Positions 51,593-60,168 of a stretch of DNA of 64,000 nt are shown here, in pieces. This DNA comes from Marinoscillum sp040218045. Its GTDB lineage: Bacteria > Bacteroidota > Bacteroidia > Cytophagales > Cyclobacteriaceae. Under the pieces are notes generated by a model. That model saw nothing but the letters and a program-made list of their open reading frames with translations, had not been told where the DNA came from and did no database searches. Made by a program: the position numbers and the translations under genes. How positions within the stretch are numbered: the stretch's first letter is position 1; each line of letters opens with the position of its first letter. The stretch covers positions 1 to 64,000 of the forward strand of contig JAVJQA010000060.1 of the NCBI GenBank assembly GCA_040218045.1, in the 5' to 3' direction.

Positions 51593-51934
51593 TCAATCCT
51601 TCAACTCATCCTCATACCCCTTCAGATCATCAAGTTTGGTTTTTTTCCAAAAATCTACTTTGGTAATGACCGCTGCTCGAGAGACGATATGGGCTGCTAA
51701 CGGAGAGATGAGGTAGATAAAAAAGAGAATAGCGAAGATCTCGATAAAGATGAGGATATCATCGTAGTGAATACCGACACCTATCAAGATTAACGACACC
51801 CCAAGGACTACCGCCTTGGTACTCGCCGAGTTGCGAATGTAGAAGTCAGGTAGACGGATCATGCCGATGGAGGAGATCAGCATAAAAATTGCACCCACAA
51901 GGATCAATATTGCACTGACGATTTCATTAATCAT
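51593..51934 (-). CDS. mrpG: Mrp antiporter subunit G
   Basis: A subunit of the multi-subunit Na+/H+ antiporter, 113 residues from ATG 51934, with three membrane helices (ILVGAIFMLISSIGMIRLPDF is the family opening). The frame is open back to 51976, but the inner start overlaps the end of mrpF by eight bases, the coupling usual in this operon. The conserved GMIRLPDFYIRNSASTKA is near residues 25-42. C-terminus is charged. Confidence 0.92.
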   Translation of the reverse strand: MINEIVSAILILVGAIFMLISSIGMIRLPDFYIRNSASTKAVVLGVSLILIGVGIHYDDILIFIEIFAILFFIYLISPLAAHIVSRAAVITKVDFWKKTKLDDLKGYEDELKD

Positions 51935-52214
51935 TTTCTTGATGTTTATTTTTCTTCTGTACGAGGTAGTAAGCAAAAGTCAAAGTACCTACAAAAGCTA
52001 CCAGACTGATAGTGAGCGCCACGTTGAGGTAGGACTTTTGCTCCGAAAGGATGGAGTAAATCGCCAAAAGGCCTAGCAAATTGGCTGAAAAAACATCCAG
52101 TGAGATCACACGATCCGGCAAGCTAGGTCCTTTAATAAACCGTACGAGGGTCAGTAGCATACTTATGCTCATGATGACAATGGCTATGTAGGAAACGATT
52201 GTGAAAAAACTCAT
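51927..52214 (-). CDS. mrpF: Mrp antiporter subunit F
   Basis: A 95-residue subunit with three membrane helices and the signature RFIKGPSLPDRVISLDVFS (near 25-43). It lies six bases after mrpE and overlaps mrpG. Part of the membrane Na+/H+ antiporter complex with MrpE and MrpG. Confidence 0.93.
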   Translation of the reverse strand: MSFFTIVSYIAIVIMSISMLLTLVRFIKGPSLPDRVISLDVFSANLLGLLAIYSILSEQKSYLNVALTISLVAFVGTLTFAYYLVQKKNKHQEND

Positions 52215-52220
52215 AGAACC

Positions 52221-52715
52221 TTAGCTTCTGGTTATTTTCAATATCTTCTTTTCAAACCCATCCTTGATGTTTTTTCGGATCTGCCCCAAGTTTTCGGACT
52301 TCACATATACTTCGTGGATATAGAGTGTTTTCCTGTCGTCCGATACATCTATTGAGAGGGTGCCGGGTGTCAATGTGATGAAGTTGGCAAGTAGCGTAAT
52401 TTCAAGGTCTGATTTAGCGTCGAGTGGAATCGCTACTATTGCAGGGTGCATATAGTCTTTTGGCGTCAGTACATCGTAAGCCACCTTAATAGATGCTGTG
52501 ATTAGCTCTTTAAAGAAGAAAAGGATCAAGCCGCCAATCCTCGGAAGCCTGTAAAAGGCTTTTTTGTTGTAATAAAAAGAGAACAACCAAAAAACTACAT
52601 TCCACCCTGAAAAGAGTAAAATCATCCATAATCCTGTGGTGGGAATGCTCGGATAGATGGCACTGGTAAACCACGTCATTAAAACGGATAGCAAAATATT
52701 GAAAATGATTGTCAT
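52221..52715 (-). CDS. mrpE: Mrp antiporter subunit E
   Basis: A 164-residue subunit with two or three N-terminal membrane helices and a soluble C-terminal part. The family marks LLANFITLTPGTLSIDVSDD (near 109-128) and FFKELITASIKVAYDVL (near 67-83) are present. Its start overlaps the mrpD stop by four bases. Confidence 0.93.
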   Translation of the reverse strand: MTIIFNILLSVLMTWFTSAIYPSIPTTGLWMILLFSGWNVVFWLFSFYYNKKAFYRLPRIGGLILFFFKELITASIKVAYDVLTPKDYMHPAIVAIPLDAKSDLEITLLANFITLTPGTLSIDVSDDRKTLYIHEVYVKSENLGQIRKNIKDGFEKKILKITRS

Positions 52716-54223
52716 TGATTAAGTGCCTTTTTTATATAAACCTGAGGATCCAGTAACTGTTCCGATGCTTTTTGTGAGAGCATTAGTGCCAGGTCGGGAT
52801 ATAAGCTAAGCCACAGGGTGCATACGGTCAGAAACAATGAAGCGACGAGCAGCATGTATTTGTTTTTGAAAAGTTGAGGTTGGGTTAACTGCATGTCTTC
52901 TCCTTCAGGTGTATTAGACCAGAATGCATGCTTCCATATTTTGGTCATGGAGAATAGTGTCAATAGACCAACCATCAAAGACACAAAGACAATGAAGTAT
53001 TGCTCAGATTCCAGACCGGATTTGGCTAGGATGAATTTCCCCCAAAATCCCGATAAAGGAGGTATTCCCGCAAGGGAAAATGCGGAGATCGTAAATAGAA
53101 GAGTGACAAAAGGAAAATGCCGGTAAAGTCCACCGAGCCTTATTAACAACGAATGGCCGTTTATATGTTTTACAATCCCAGAAATCAAAAAGAGGTTTGA
53201 CTTCACGATAATATGGTGGGCCATGTAAAAAATGGCTCCCGCGATGGCCCATTTGGTAAACAATGCCAATCCCATGATCATATAGCCGATTTGACTCACA
53301 ATATGAAAAGACAGCACTTTTTTGAAATCATTTTGGGCCACAGCTCCTAAGACTCCAAAAAACATCGTGAGGCCTGCTACGATTAGTAGAAATCCATGGG
53401 TGAGGGCTGTATTATGCACAAAGAGCAAGGTGAAAAACCGGATAAATGCGTATACACCCACTTTGGTGAGCAAACCGGCCATCAAGGCTGATACCGATAT
53501 AGGTGGTGTAGGATAGGAGGCCGGCAGCCATGAAAACAATGGGAACAAGGCGGCTTTGATACCAAATCCCATAAAAAAGAAAACTGCGGATATGGTCATG
53601 CCCGATTGATTGGGGTGACTAGGGATTTTCATGGCCAGATCAGCCATGTTAAGTGTGCCAGTAAGCCTGTAAAGTATACCGATGCCCATCAGCAAAAATC
53701 CGGAAGAGATAAAGCTGAGAATGACATATTTTACTGCTCCTTCTAACTGCGCTTTGTCATTTCCCAAAACGATGAGTACAAATGAAGCCACCAGCATCAC
53801 CTCAAACCATACATAAAGGTTGAATATATCTCCAGTCAAAAAAGAGCCGCAAACGCCACAGAGCATGATGAGCAAAAGAGGATAGAAACCTTTCTTTTTT
53901 CTTGATTGGGACACATCCTGAATGGAGTAAAGGACAATGGCAAGCGTAATAATGGCCGAAATAAGCACTAACATCGCCGAAAATAAGTCTGCTACTAGCG
54001 TGATGCCATAGGGGGCGGGCCAGTTGCCTATTTGCAATACCAGCATGTCGTTTTGATATACAGCCACCAACAGCAATCCAGCGGCCAGTAGGTATAGTGC
54101 ACTAAAGATCAGACCAAGTGCCTGCTGTACTTTCCAGTATTTCCAGAAAAACAGGCTAGCAATGAACCCAAAGAGGAGCACCCATAGCGGCAGTATTAGA
54201 TATGGCAAGTCTGGCATATTCAT
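52712..54223 (-). CDS. mrpD: Mrp antiporter subunit D
   Basis: A 503-residue proton-translocating subunit homologous to NuoL/M/N of complex I, about 14 membrane helices. Visible marks are the conserved FFMGFGIKAALFPLFSWLP (lysine in helix 7 region), ASYPTPPISVSALMAGLLTK and MAHHIIVKSNLFLISG. It sits one base after mrpC. With MrpA it forms the ion-moving core. Confidence 0.95.
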   Translation of the reverse strand: MNMPDLPYLILPLWVLLFGFIASLFFWKYWKVQQALGLIFSALYLLAAGLLLVAVYQNDMLVLQIGNWPAPYGITLVADLFSAMLVLISAIITLAIVLYSIQDVSQSRKKKGFYPLLLIMLCGVCGSFLTGDIFNLYVWFEVMLVASFVLIVLGNDKAQLEGAVKYVILSFISSGFLLMGIGILYRLTGTLNMADLAMKIPSHPNQSGMTISAVFFFMGFGIKAALFPLFSWLPASYPTPPISVSALMAGLLTKVGVYAFIRFFTLLFVHNTALTHGFLLIVAGLTMFFGVLGAVAQNDFKKVLSFHIVSQIGYMIMGLALFTKWAIAGAIFYMAHHIIVKSNLFLISGIVKHINGHSLLIRLGGLYRHFPFVTLLFTISAFSLAGIPPLSGFWGKFILAKSGLESEQYFIVFVSLMVGLLTLFSMTKIWKHAFWSNTPEGEDMQLTQPQLFKNKYMLLVASLFLTVCTLWLSLYPDLALMLSQKASEQLLDPQVYIKKALNQ

Positions 54224-54574
54224 TTATTGGATACTATCTGTTGTGTTCAAATCATCCAAATCTTCTGTCTCCACGTCTTCGTGAACCTTTTTGAGCAAAA
54301 CGATAATGAATAATTGTACACCGATGCTAATCACAATGGCCGTGAGTGTCAGTGCTTGTGGCAGAGGGTCGGCAATGTCTTGAATCTTATCTACAGCGTT
54401 CGATAATAACGGTGGAGCATCTTTGGTCACACCACCTAGGGTGAAAATGAAAAATATGGTAGCATATCCAAAAAGGATAACCCCGATGATCAGTTTAAAG
54501 AAGCTTTTTTGAAACATCAAAAAGACACTCGAAGTAAAGAGTATGCCGATAATCAAAGCAATGATAAAATTCAT
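54224..54574 (-). CDS. mrpC: Mrp antiporter subunit C
   Basis: A 116-residue NuoK-like subunit with three membrane helices. The pattern PLPQALTLTAIVISIGVQLF (near 71-90) is the hallmark of MrpC. It ends next to mrpD and begins three bases after mrpB. The C-terminus is acidic and low in complexity (EDVETEDLDDLNTTDS). Confidence 0.94.
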   Translation of the reverse strand: MNFIIALIIGILFTSSVFLMFQKSFFKLIIGVILFGYATIFFIFTLGGVTKDAPPLLSNAVDKIQDIADPLPQALTLTAIVISIGVQLFIIVLLKKVHEDVETEDLDDLNTTDSIQ

Positions 54575-54577
54575 GTC

Positions 54578-54985
54578 CTATTCTTCTGTAAGTAAAAAAG
54601 TGATCTGTAGTACCACGCCAACCACCACGAAGAAGACCCCCAGATCAAAAAATATCGGGGTGCCTACTTTTCCTATTAAAGGAAGCTTGGCTTCAGCCCA
54701 GCTGGCCGTCAGGTAAGGATATCCTTTGACCATAGAGAAAAATCCACTTGCAAAAGCAAGCAATAATCCAATCCCAGCTAAAAGTATCGGCTGCATTTTA
54801 TATGTTTTGATAGTTGCTTGGCAGCCGAATGCCATCGAATGGATCATCAATGGAATAGAGGCAATAAGACCAGCAATAAACCCACCACCAGGTTTATCAT
54901 GCCCTCTGAAGAACATATAGATTGCAAACCCTATAAATAGAGGTGTAAGCGCTTTGAGAATGGTTGATAAAATCAATGTTCGCAT
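54578..54985 (-). CDS. mrpB: Mrp antiporter subunit B
   Basis: A 135-residue membrane subunit with four helices and the signature FFRGHDKPGGGFIAGLIAS (near 25-43). Here MrpB is a separate gene and not fused to MrpA. It follows mrpA by three bases. Confidence 0.95.
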   Translation of the reverse strand: MRTLILSTILKALTPLFIGFAIYMFFRGHDKPGGGFIAGLIASIPLMIHSMAFGCQATIKTYKMQPILLAGIGLLLAFASGFFSMVKGYPYLTASWAEAKLPLIGKVGTPIFFDLGVFFVVVGVVLQITFLLTEE

Positions 54986-54988
54986 GGG

Positions 54989-57283
54989 CTAAATTTTCTT
55001 GGTTTTGAAAGCGAGCAGCCCCACTATACCTATCATGGTGATGGCCAATACAGTGATCTCTCCGAGCGTGTCCAGTGCCCTGAAATCCACCAGAATAACA
55101 TTAACAGCATTTTCGCCTTTACCAGATTTCACACTTTGCTCCAGAAAATATTGTTTTAAAGGAGAATGGCTTTCCTGCTCAAGCATGATGTAGGAAACGC
55201 CCGTCATGATCAGCCCAAAGACAATGGAGATGGGTAGGTATTTCCAATGGTTAATTCGCTTTTTGAGTGTATAGGAAGGGAGTTTGTGCAGGATCAGTAT
55301 CATCATCATCAAGGTGAGTGTTTCTGCCAAAAACTGCGTGATAGCCACATCAGGGGCACTGAAAAGTGTATATGCAAGGGCAATACTGTAGCCGATTATT
55401 CCGAAAGTGGCTGTCACTGTCAATCTTGACCTGGTCCTAAACAGAAAAGCAACCGCTATGCTTATAAATGCCAGAATGACCAATTCGTATATTTCAGCAT
55501 CCTTCCCCAACTGGCTAAAGTTGATGGTGCTGAACGCCCTGTAGTGGATCAGTACCCAGGCCATCAATGAACAAAAGACTAATAGAATCAAGGCAATGTA
55601 ATTTCTCAGATAACCATTTTGGATAAAATTGGTAACCCGTTTGGAAACCGAGGTTATTCCGCTCATAAGATGATCATACCAATAATCCCCATATAACCAT
55701 TGCGGTTGATCATACTTTCGAATGGTTTTTCGCAGAAGAAACAAGCCGACACCACTCGCCAGAGTAGCCAAACTAAGCGCCAAAATGGTGTTGAACCCGT
55801 GCCATAGCTTCAGGTGCATGGAAGGCTCAGCACCTAAAATATTGGCGGCAGACCATTGAATCAAAGGCTCAATAAATGTACCTGGCATGATGCCACTGAC
55901 CAGACTGACTAAGACCATGAGTATCGGTGGGACCACCATCCACCAAGACGCTTCCTTAACAGCTTGATGACGAAAATTACCTCTTTTGAAAATGTCCTCG
56001 AAAGTGATGTCTAAAGTGATGGCTACAAAAAAGGCACTGGAAATGAATAACAGTATTAAGTAAAGTACTGCTAAATCATTTGTGTCATGGAATAGCGCAT
56101 CATAGAGTGATTCCTTACCTATAAACCCAATGAACGGAATGATTCCGGCCATAGAAGCAAAGGAGCAGAGTACAATAATAGAAGTATAGGGCATTTTTCG
56201 GAACAGGTCAGATAAGGCTGAAATGCTACGCGTTCCGGTTTGGTGGTCAATGTTTCCAGCGGCCAGAAAGAGGGCACCTTTATACAATGCATGAGCAAAT
56301 ATATAGACCATGACAGCATTGATAGCCGATTCGCTACCCACTCCTGTCATCATAAAGAATATGCCTAGAGCACTGATGGTAGTGTAGGCCAGTACACTTT
56401 TGAAATCATCTTGCCGAAAGGCCTTCACTGCTCCCCATGTCATGCTAATAGCCCCCACTATGCCCAACAGGTTGGCCCATAGCTCGACTTGCCCAAACAC
56501 TGGGTTGAGTCGCAGGACAAGATATACTCCCGTTTTCACCATAGTGGCTGAGTGCAAGTAGGCACTTACAGGGGTAGGTGCTGCCATCGCATTGGGCAGC
56601 CAGAAGTGGAAAGGAAACTGTGCGGACTTGGTAAATGCACCAATGCCAATCAGTAATATGGCAGCTACTTTAAGATCATTTGATTCTACCGCAGCAGCCA
56701 TTTTTATTGCTTCGTTGAGGTTAAACCCTGTGCTGGTCATTAACTCCAGCAGTACCAGGCCGGACATCAGCGCCAGCCCACCCCCTGCCGTCACCAGCAT
56801 GGCTTGTCGCGCAGCTCTTCGCGACTCTTGCTTATCATGATTGAAACCAATTAGCAGAAACGAGGAGAAGCTCGTGAGTTCCCAAAAGACAAACAAACTG
56901 ATGGCATTTGCCGAGAGTACTACCCCCAACATGGAGCCCATAAATAGGAACAAGAAGCTGAAAAAGCGATTTCGCTGCTCGTAGGCTTTCATATACCTGG
57001 AGGAATACAGAAAGACAAGTAAACCAAAAATGCTAATTAATAAGGCGAAGAAGAGGCTTAAGCCATCAAGGTAGAAAGAGCAATGGATGTTTAGCGTATC
57101 AATCCACGGTGTATGCTGATAGATTGTTTTACCCGCTATTATATCTGGAATGAAAGAACCAAAATAAAGGATTAACCCCAATAGGGAAATGCTGATGATG
57201 GCTATGGCCAGACCTTCTCGCTTTTTGTAAAACAAGTTGGAAATGAGACTGAACAGAAAGACACCAAGAATAGAATACAGCAT
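54989..57283 (-). CDS. mrpA: Mrp antiporter subunit A
   Basis: The large NuoL-like subunit, about 764 residues. I use the ATG at 57283; a TTG three bases upstream would add one residue. It has about 20 membrane helices, with FWELTSFSSFLLIGFNH, TKSAQFPFHFWLPNAM and APTPVSAYLHSATMVKTGVY in the antiporter core. The C-terminal extension carries the MrpA-specific domains, including SAPDVAITQFLAETLTLM and a MrpB-like end VDFRALDTLGEITVLAITM. It begins five bases after the universal stress gene. Together MrpA-G exchange Na+ for H+ and help pH and sodium homeostasis. Confidence 0.96.
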   Translation of the reverse strand: MLYSILGVFLFSLISNLFYKKREGLAIAIISISLLGLILYFGSFIPDIIAGKTIYQHTPWIDTLNIHCSFYLDGLSLFFALLISIFGLLVFLYSSRYMKAYEQRNRFFSFLFLFMGSMLGVVLSANAISLFVFWELTSFSSFLLIGFNHDKQESRRAARQAMLVTAGGGLALMSGLVLLELMTSTGFNLNEAIKMAAAVESNDLKVAAILLIGIGAFTKSAQFPFHFWLPNAMAAPTPVSAYLHSATMVKTGVYLVLRLNPVFGQVELWANLLGIVGAISMTWGAVKAFRQDDFKSVLAYTTISALGIFFMMTGVGSESAINAVMVYIFAHALYKGALFLAAGNIDHQTGTRSISALSDLFRKMPYTSIIVLCSFASMAGIIPFIGFIGKESLYDALFHDTNDLAVLYLILLFISSAFFVAITLDITFEDIFKRGNFRHQAVKEASWWMVVPPILMVLVSLVSGIMPGTFIEPLIQWSAANILGAEPSMHLKLWHGFNTILALSLATLASGVGLFLLRKTIRKYDQPQWLYGDYWYDHLMSGITSVSKRVTNFIQNGYLRNYIALILLVFCSLMAWVLIHYRAFSTINFSQLGKDAEIYELVILAFISIAVAFLFRTRSRLTVTATFGIIGYSIALAYTLFSAPDVAITQFLAETLTLMMMILILHKLPSYTLKKRINHWKYLPISIVFGLIMTGVSYIMLEQESHSPLKQYFLEQSVKSGKGENAVNVILVDFRALDTLGEITVLAITMIGIVGLLAFKTKKI

Positions 57284-57288
57284 CAAGT

Positions 57289-58137
57289 TTAAACTTCTTT
57301 GATTGCGTCAATCAGGTCCATGTTTTTATTTTTCCTTTTCAGGATCATGACTGGTGTGTGCTGAATTTCCCTTATTGCCTTTTTGGCCACACTGCCATGA
57401 ATCACGGAAGCTGCATTGGTGCGTCCTTTCGAGCCCATGATTAATAGATCCACAGGGTTTTCACTCACATACCCAGCGATACATTGAGCTGTATTTTGGT
57501 CTTCTTCATACCGATAATTCATATCTATACTAATGCCTGTTTTCTTAAAAAAAATTTCGGCTTCCTTCTTGGCGTTATGTTCCATTTCCCTGGCAAATTC
57601 TTTGTGATCTTTACCCGTTTTATGATAGCCTGAGGGCACCTGATAAGTGTGTAAACCTTTCAAGTGGGCGCCCAGGTTATCAGCTATATTTCTTGCTGCT
57701 CTTAGGACAGTGATGGAGTTGTCAGAAAAGTCAAGAGCTACGCACACTGAATTGATTTTATAATCTTCTTTTGCTGGTATGAGTAATAAGGAGCTTTTGG
57801 CTTTCTCTGAGAATTTTCCCGCTTTTATATGGTTTTCAGGTTCAGGTTTTTGTCCGAGAACCACCATGTCTATCTTCATCGCTTCGCAAATGCGTTCCAG
57901 TTCTTTCTCGGGATTTCCACTTTTAATAATTATTTCAGAACCAGCTAGCGATTGCGGGAGATTTTGTAAGATTTGAGCCTCCCTTACCTCACTGGCTGTT
58001 CTCTCGTTTGCAGTGATGTGGAGGATTATAATCCTTTGGTCCGTGATTTTCTGTGCATTTTCGTCTAGAAAGGAAAGTAGAAAATCGTCCATCGGAGAAA
58101 GGTCGAGCCCGACTAGTAAACTATTCTGTTTTGACAT
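57289..58137 (-). CDS. Tandem universal stress protein (UspA family)
   Basis: A 282-residue cytoplasmic protein with two Usp domains: about 5-124 (opening NSLLVGLDLSPMDD, ending SLLLIP) and about 130-272 (opening INSVCVALDFSDNS). The second domain keeps the ATP-binding pattern G-x2-G-x9-G in MGSKGRTNAASVIHGSVA. The first lacks a full pattern (GQKPEPENHIKAGKFSEKA), so only one domain may bind nucleotide. As first gene of the mrp operon, it may tune antiporter activity or share its stress regulation. This is inference from context. Confidence 0.9.
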   Translation of the reverse strand: MSKQNSLLVGLDLSPMDDFLLSFLDENAQKITDQRIIILHITANERTASEVREAQILQNLPQSLAGSEIIIKSGNPEKELERICEAMKIDMVVLGQKPEPENHIKAGKFSEKAKSSLLLIPAKEDYKINSVCVALDFSDNSITVLRAARNIADNLGAHLKGLHTYQVPSGYHKTGKDHKEFAREMEHNAKKEAEIFFKKTGISIDMNYRYEEDQNTAQCIAGYVSENPVDLLIMGSKGRTNAASVIHGSVAKKAIREIQHTPVMILKRKNKNMDLIDAIKEV

Positions 58138-58462
58138 AAAACTTGTTGGTTTAATTAATTGAAAGTACCCGGCTGGATATACCTGACCCGTTATTTAAAC
58201 CCACTGATTAGAGAATTGTTAGGTAGGAGATTAATTATGGTTACCATGAAAAACGTATAGAATTTTTACAGTCTTGGTTAGAATGCCAGGACTTATCGAT
58301 ACTCGACTTCTCATCCGGTTTAGCCTTTAGTGTTTTACTAATAAAACTTTCACTCAGTTATAAATGAGAGGATTTTGTAAGGTATTTCTTAGAGAAAAAA
58401 ACCGCTTTAGGTAAAACAATTTTGGCTGCTATTTTTTCTATAACAAACAATTAAACTCAGTT
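58138..58462. other. Divergent regulatory region between mrp operon and WrbA-like gene
   Basis: A 325-base AT-rich gap with two promoters expected, one in each direction. A small perfect dyad GTTTTA-CTAA-TAAAAC lies at 58332-58347. I see no clear -7 TAnnTTTG match and no small gene. Confidence 0.5.
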
Positions 58463-59098
58463 ATGGAAAAGATAAAATTGGCAATCATATATTATAGCTC
58501 CACAGGTACAAATTTTCAACTCTCCAAGTGGGCAGAAGAAGCAGCTATAGAAGCTGATGCAGATATTAAAAGGCTCAAATTTCCTGAGACCGCTCCTCAG
58601 GAGGCTATTGATGCAAATGACGCCTGGAAGAAATTTTCAGAGTCATCAGAAAATCAAAATGAAGCAGAAGTCACCCTCGATGATCTGGAGTGGGCTGATG
58701 CCATCATCTTCAGCATTCCGACAAGATATGGAAACCTGCCATCACAGGTTCAGGCATTTTTTGATACGACTGGTGGCTTATGGTTTGAAGGGAAACTCGC
58801 CAATAAAATAGTAAGCGGCATGACCAGCGCCATGAACCCGCATGGTGGTCAGGAGTCTACGCTACAATCTCTCTACAAGACTATGATTCATTGGGGATGT
58901 ATTATAGTGCCTCCGGCATATACGTTTGAAGATTCATTTAAAGCAGGAGGCAATCCGTATGGCACCAGTACCACTTCCACAATGGAGGGCCAAGTGAAAG
59001 ATGACGTGGAAAACGCAGTGAAAATGCAAGCGAAGCGGACGGTGGAAATGACAAAGCGTTTTCTCGGTGTGTCGGAGATGGTTGAAACGAATCCTTGA
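58463..59098 (+). CDS. wrbA: WrbA-like NAD(P)H:quinone oxidoreductase (flavodoxin fold)
   Basis: A 211-residue FMN flavoprotein that reduces quinones by two electrons. The N-terminal phosphate loop is YYSSTGTNFQLS (near 10-21). The WrbA signature runs SIPTRYGNLPSQVQAFFD (near 87-104), followed by GLWFEGKLANK, GGQESTLQSLY and HWGCIIVPPAY. It is slightly longer than E. coli WrbA, with an insert in the first half. It is followed four bases later by the aldolase gene, so the pair is one unit, and is divergent from the Usp/Mrp stress operon, which suits a stress-response role. Confidence 0.92.
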   Translation: MEKIKLAIIYYSSTGTNFQLSKWAEEAAIEADADIKRLKFPETAPQEAIDANDAWKKFSESSENQNEAEVTLDDLEWADAIIFSIPTRYGNLPSQVQAFFDTTGGLWFEGKLANKIVSGMTSAMNPHGGQESTLQSLYKTMIHWGCIIVPPAYTFEDSFKAGGNPYGTSTTSTMEGQVKDDVENAVKMQAKRTVEMTKRFLGVSEMVETNP

Positions 59099-59102
59099 AT
59101 AT

Positions 59103-60164
59103 ATGAGTGAAAATGGAATATTAGCAAAGACGCAGGATGCTTATACTAAGGGACTCCTGGATCACCAGTGTCAAACGATTGTTGAGCAAGATCTTACGTT
59201 ACCAGGCCCTAAATATATAGATGATGTACTGGTAGGCAGTAACCGGTCCCCTCAGGTACTGAAGAGTATGGCAGAGCTGTTTAACCATGGTAATCTGTCT
59301 GGTACCGGATATATCAACATTCTGCCCGTGGATCAGGGGATTGAGCATTCTGCAGGGAGTGCGTTTGCTCCAAATTCAATGTATTTTGACCCTGAGAATA
59401 TCATTAAGCTGGCGATTGAGGGTGGTTGCAATGCTATAGCCACCACTTTTGGTGGTTTGGCGATTCATGCACGTAAGTATGCTCATAAGATTCCTTATAT
59501 CGTTAAGCTTAATCACAATCAACTCCTGACTAAGCCTACTACGTACAATCAGGTCATGTATGGGTCTGTAAAGGAAGCCTGGAACCTCGGGGCTACTGCT
59601 GTTGGTGCTACGGTTTACTTTGGCTCACCCGAGCAGGACCAGCAACTCCGGGAGGTGGCTGAAGCATTTGAAGAGGCACATTCGCTAGGGATGGTCACAA
59701 TTCTTTGGTGCTATACCCGCAATGAAGAATTTGTACAAGGCAAGTCCGATTATCATACCGCAGCTGACCTTACCGGCCAGGCCAACCACCTTGGAGTCAC
59801 CATTCAGGCAGATATTATCAAACAGAAACTGCCAACGACGAATGGAGGGTTCAAAAACCTCAAATTTGGAAAGTATCATGACTACATGTATGAGCACCTT
59901 TCATCAGATCACCCAATCGACATGTGTCGGTACCAGGTAGCCAATTGCTATATGGGTAAAATTGGGCTTATTAGTAGTGGTGGTGCCTCCAGTGGTGAGA
60001 ATGATTTGGAAGAAGCTGTACAAACTGCCATAATCAATAAGCGTGCAGGTGGGATGGGTCTTATCTTGGGAAGAAAAGCTTTCCAGAGATCATTTCATAA
60101 AGGTGTGGAGCTTTTGCAGGCTGTGCAGTCTGTGTATAAAAATGAAGGGATAAACGTGGCTTGA
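59103..60164 (+). CDS. fbaB: Class I fructose-bisphosphate aldolase (FbaB/DhnA type)
   Basis: Cleaves fructose 1,6-bisphosphate to two triose phosphates via a Schiff base. About 353 residues from ATG 59103; the frame is open to 59067, but the inner start follows the WrbA stop by four bases and gives the family N-terminus. Marks of the DhnA/archaeal-type class I enzymes are ILPVDQGIEHSAGSAF, TTFGGLAIHARKYAHKIPYI, IVKLNHNQLL and the C-terminal GLILGRKAFQRS phosphate-binding end. The Lys of HARKY/IVKLN is a candidate near the active site, but I cannot fix the Schiff-base lysine by eye. It converges with the next gene. Confidence 0.93.
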   Translation: MSENGILAKTQDAYTKGLLDHQCQTIVEQDLTLPGPKYIDDVLVGSNRSPQVLKSMAELFNHGNLSGTGYINILPVDQGIEHSAGSAFAPNSMYFDPENIIKLAIEGGCNAIATTFGGLAIHARKYAHKIPYIVKLNHNQLLTKPTTYNQVMYGSVKEAWNLGATAVGATVYFGSPEQDQQLREVAEAFEEAHSLGMVTILWCYTRNEEFVQGKSDYHTAADLTGQANHLGVTIQADIIKQKLPTTNGGFKNLKFGKYHDYMYEHLSSDHPIDMCRYQVANCYMGKIGLISSGGASSGENDLEEAVQTAIINKRAGGMGLILGRKAFQRSFHKGVELLQAVQSVYKNEGINVA

Positions 60165-60168
60165 TCGG

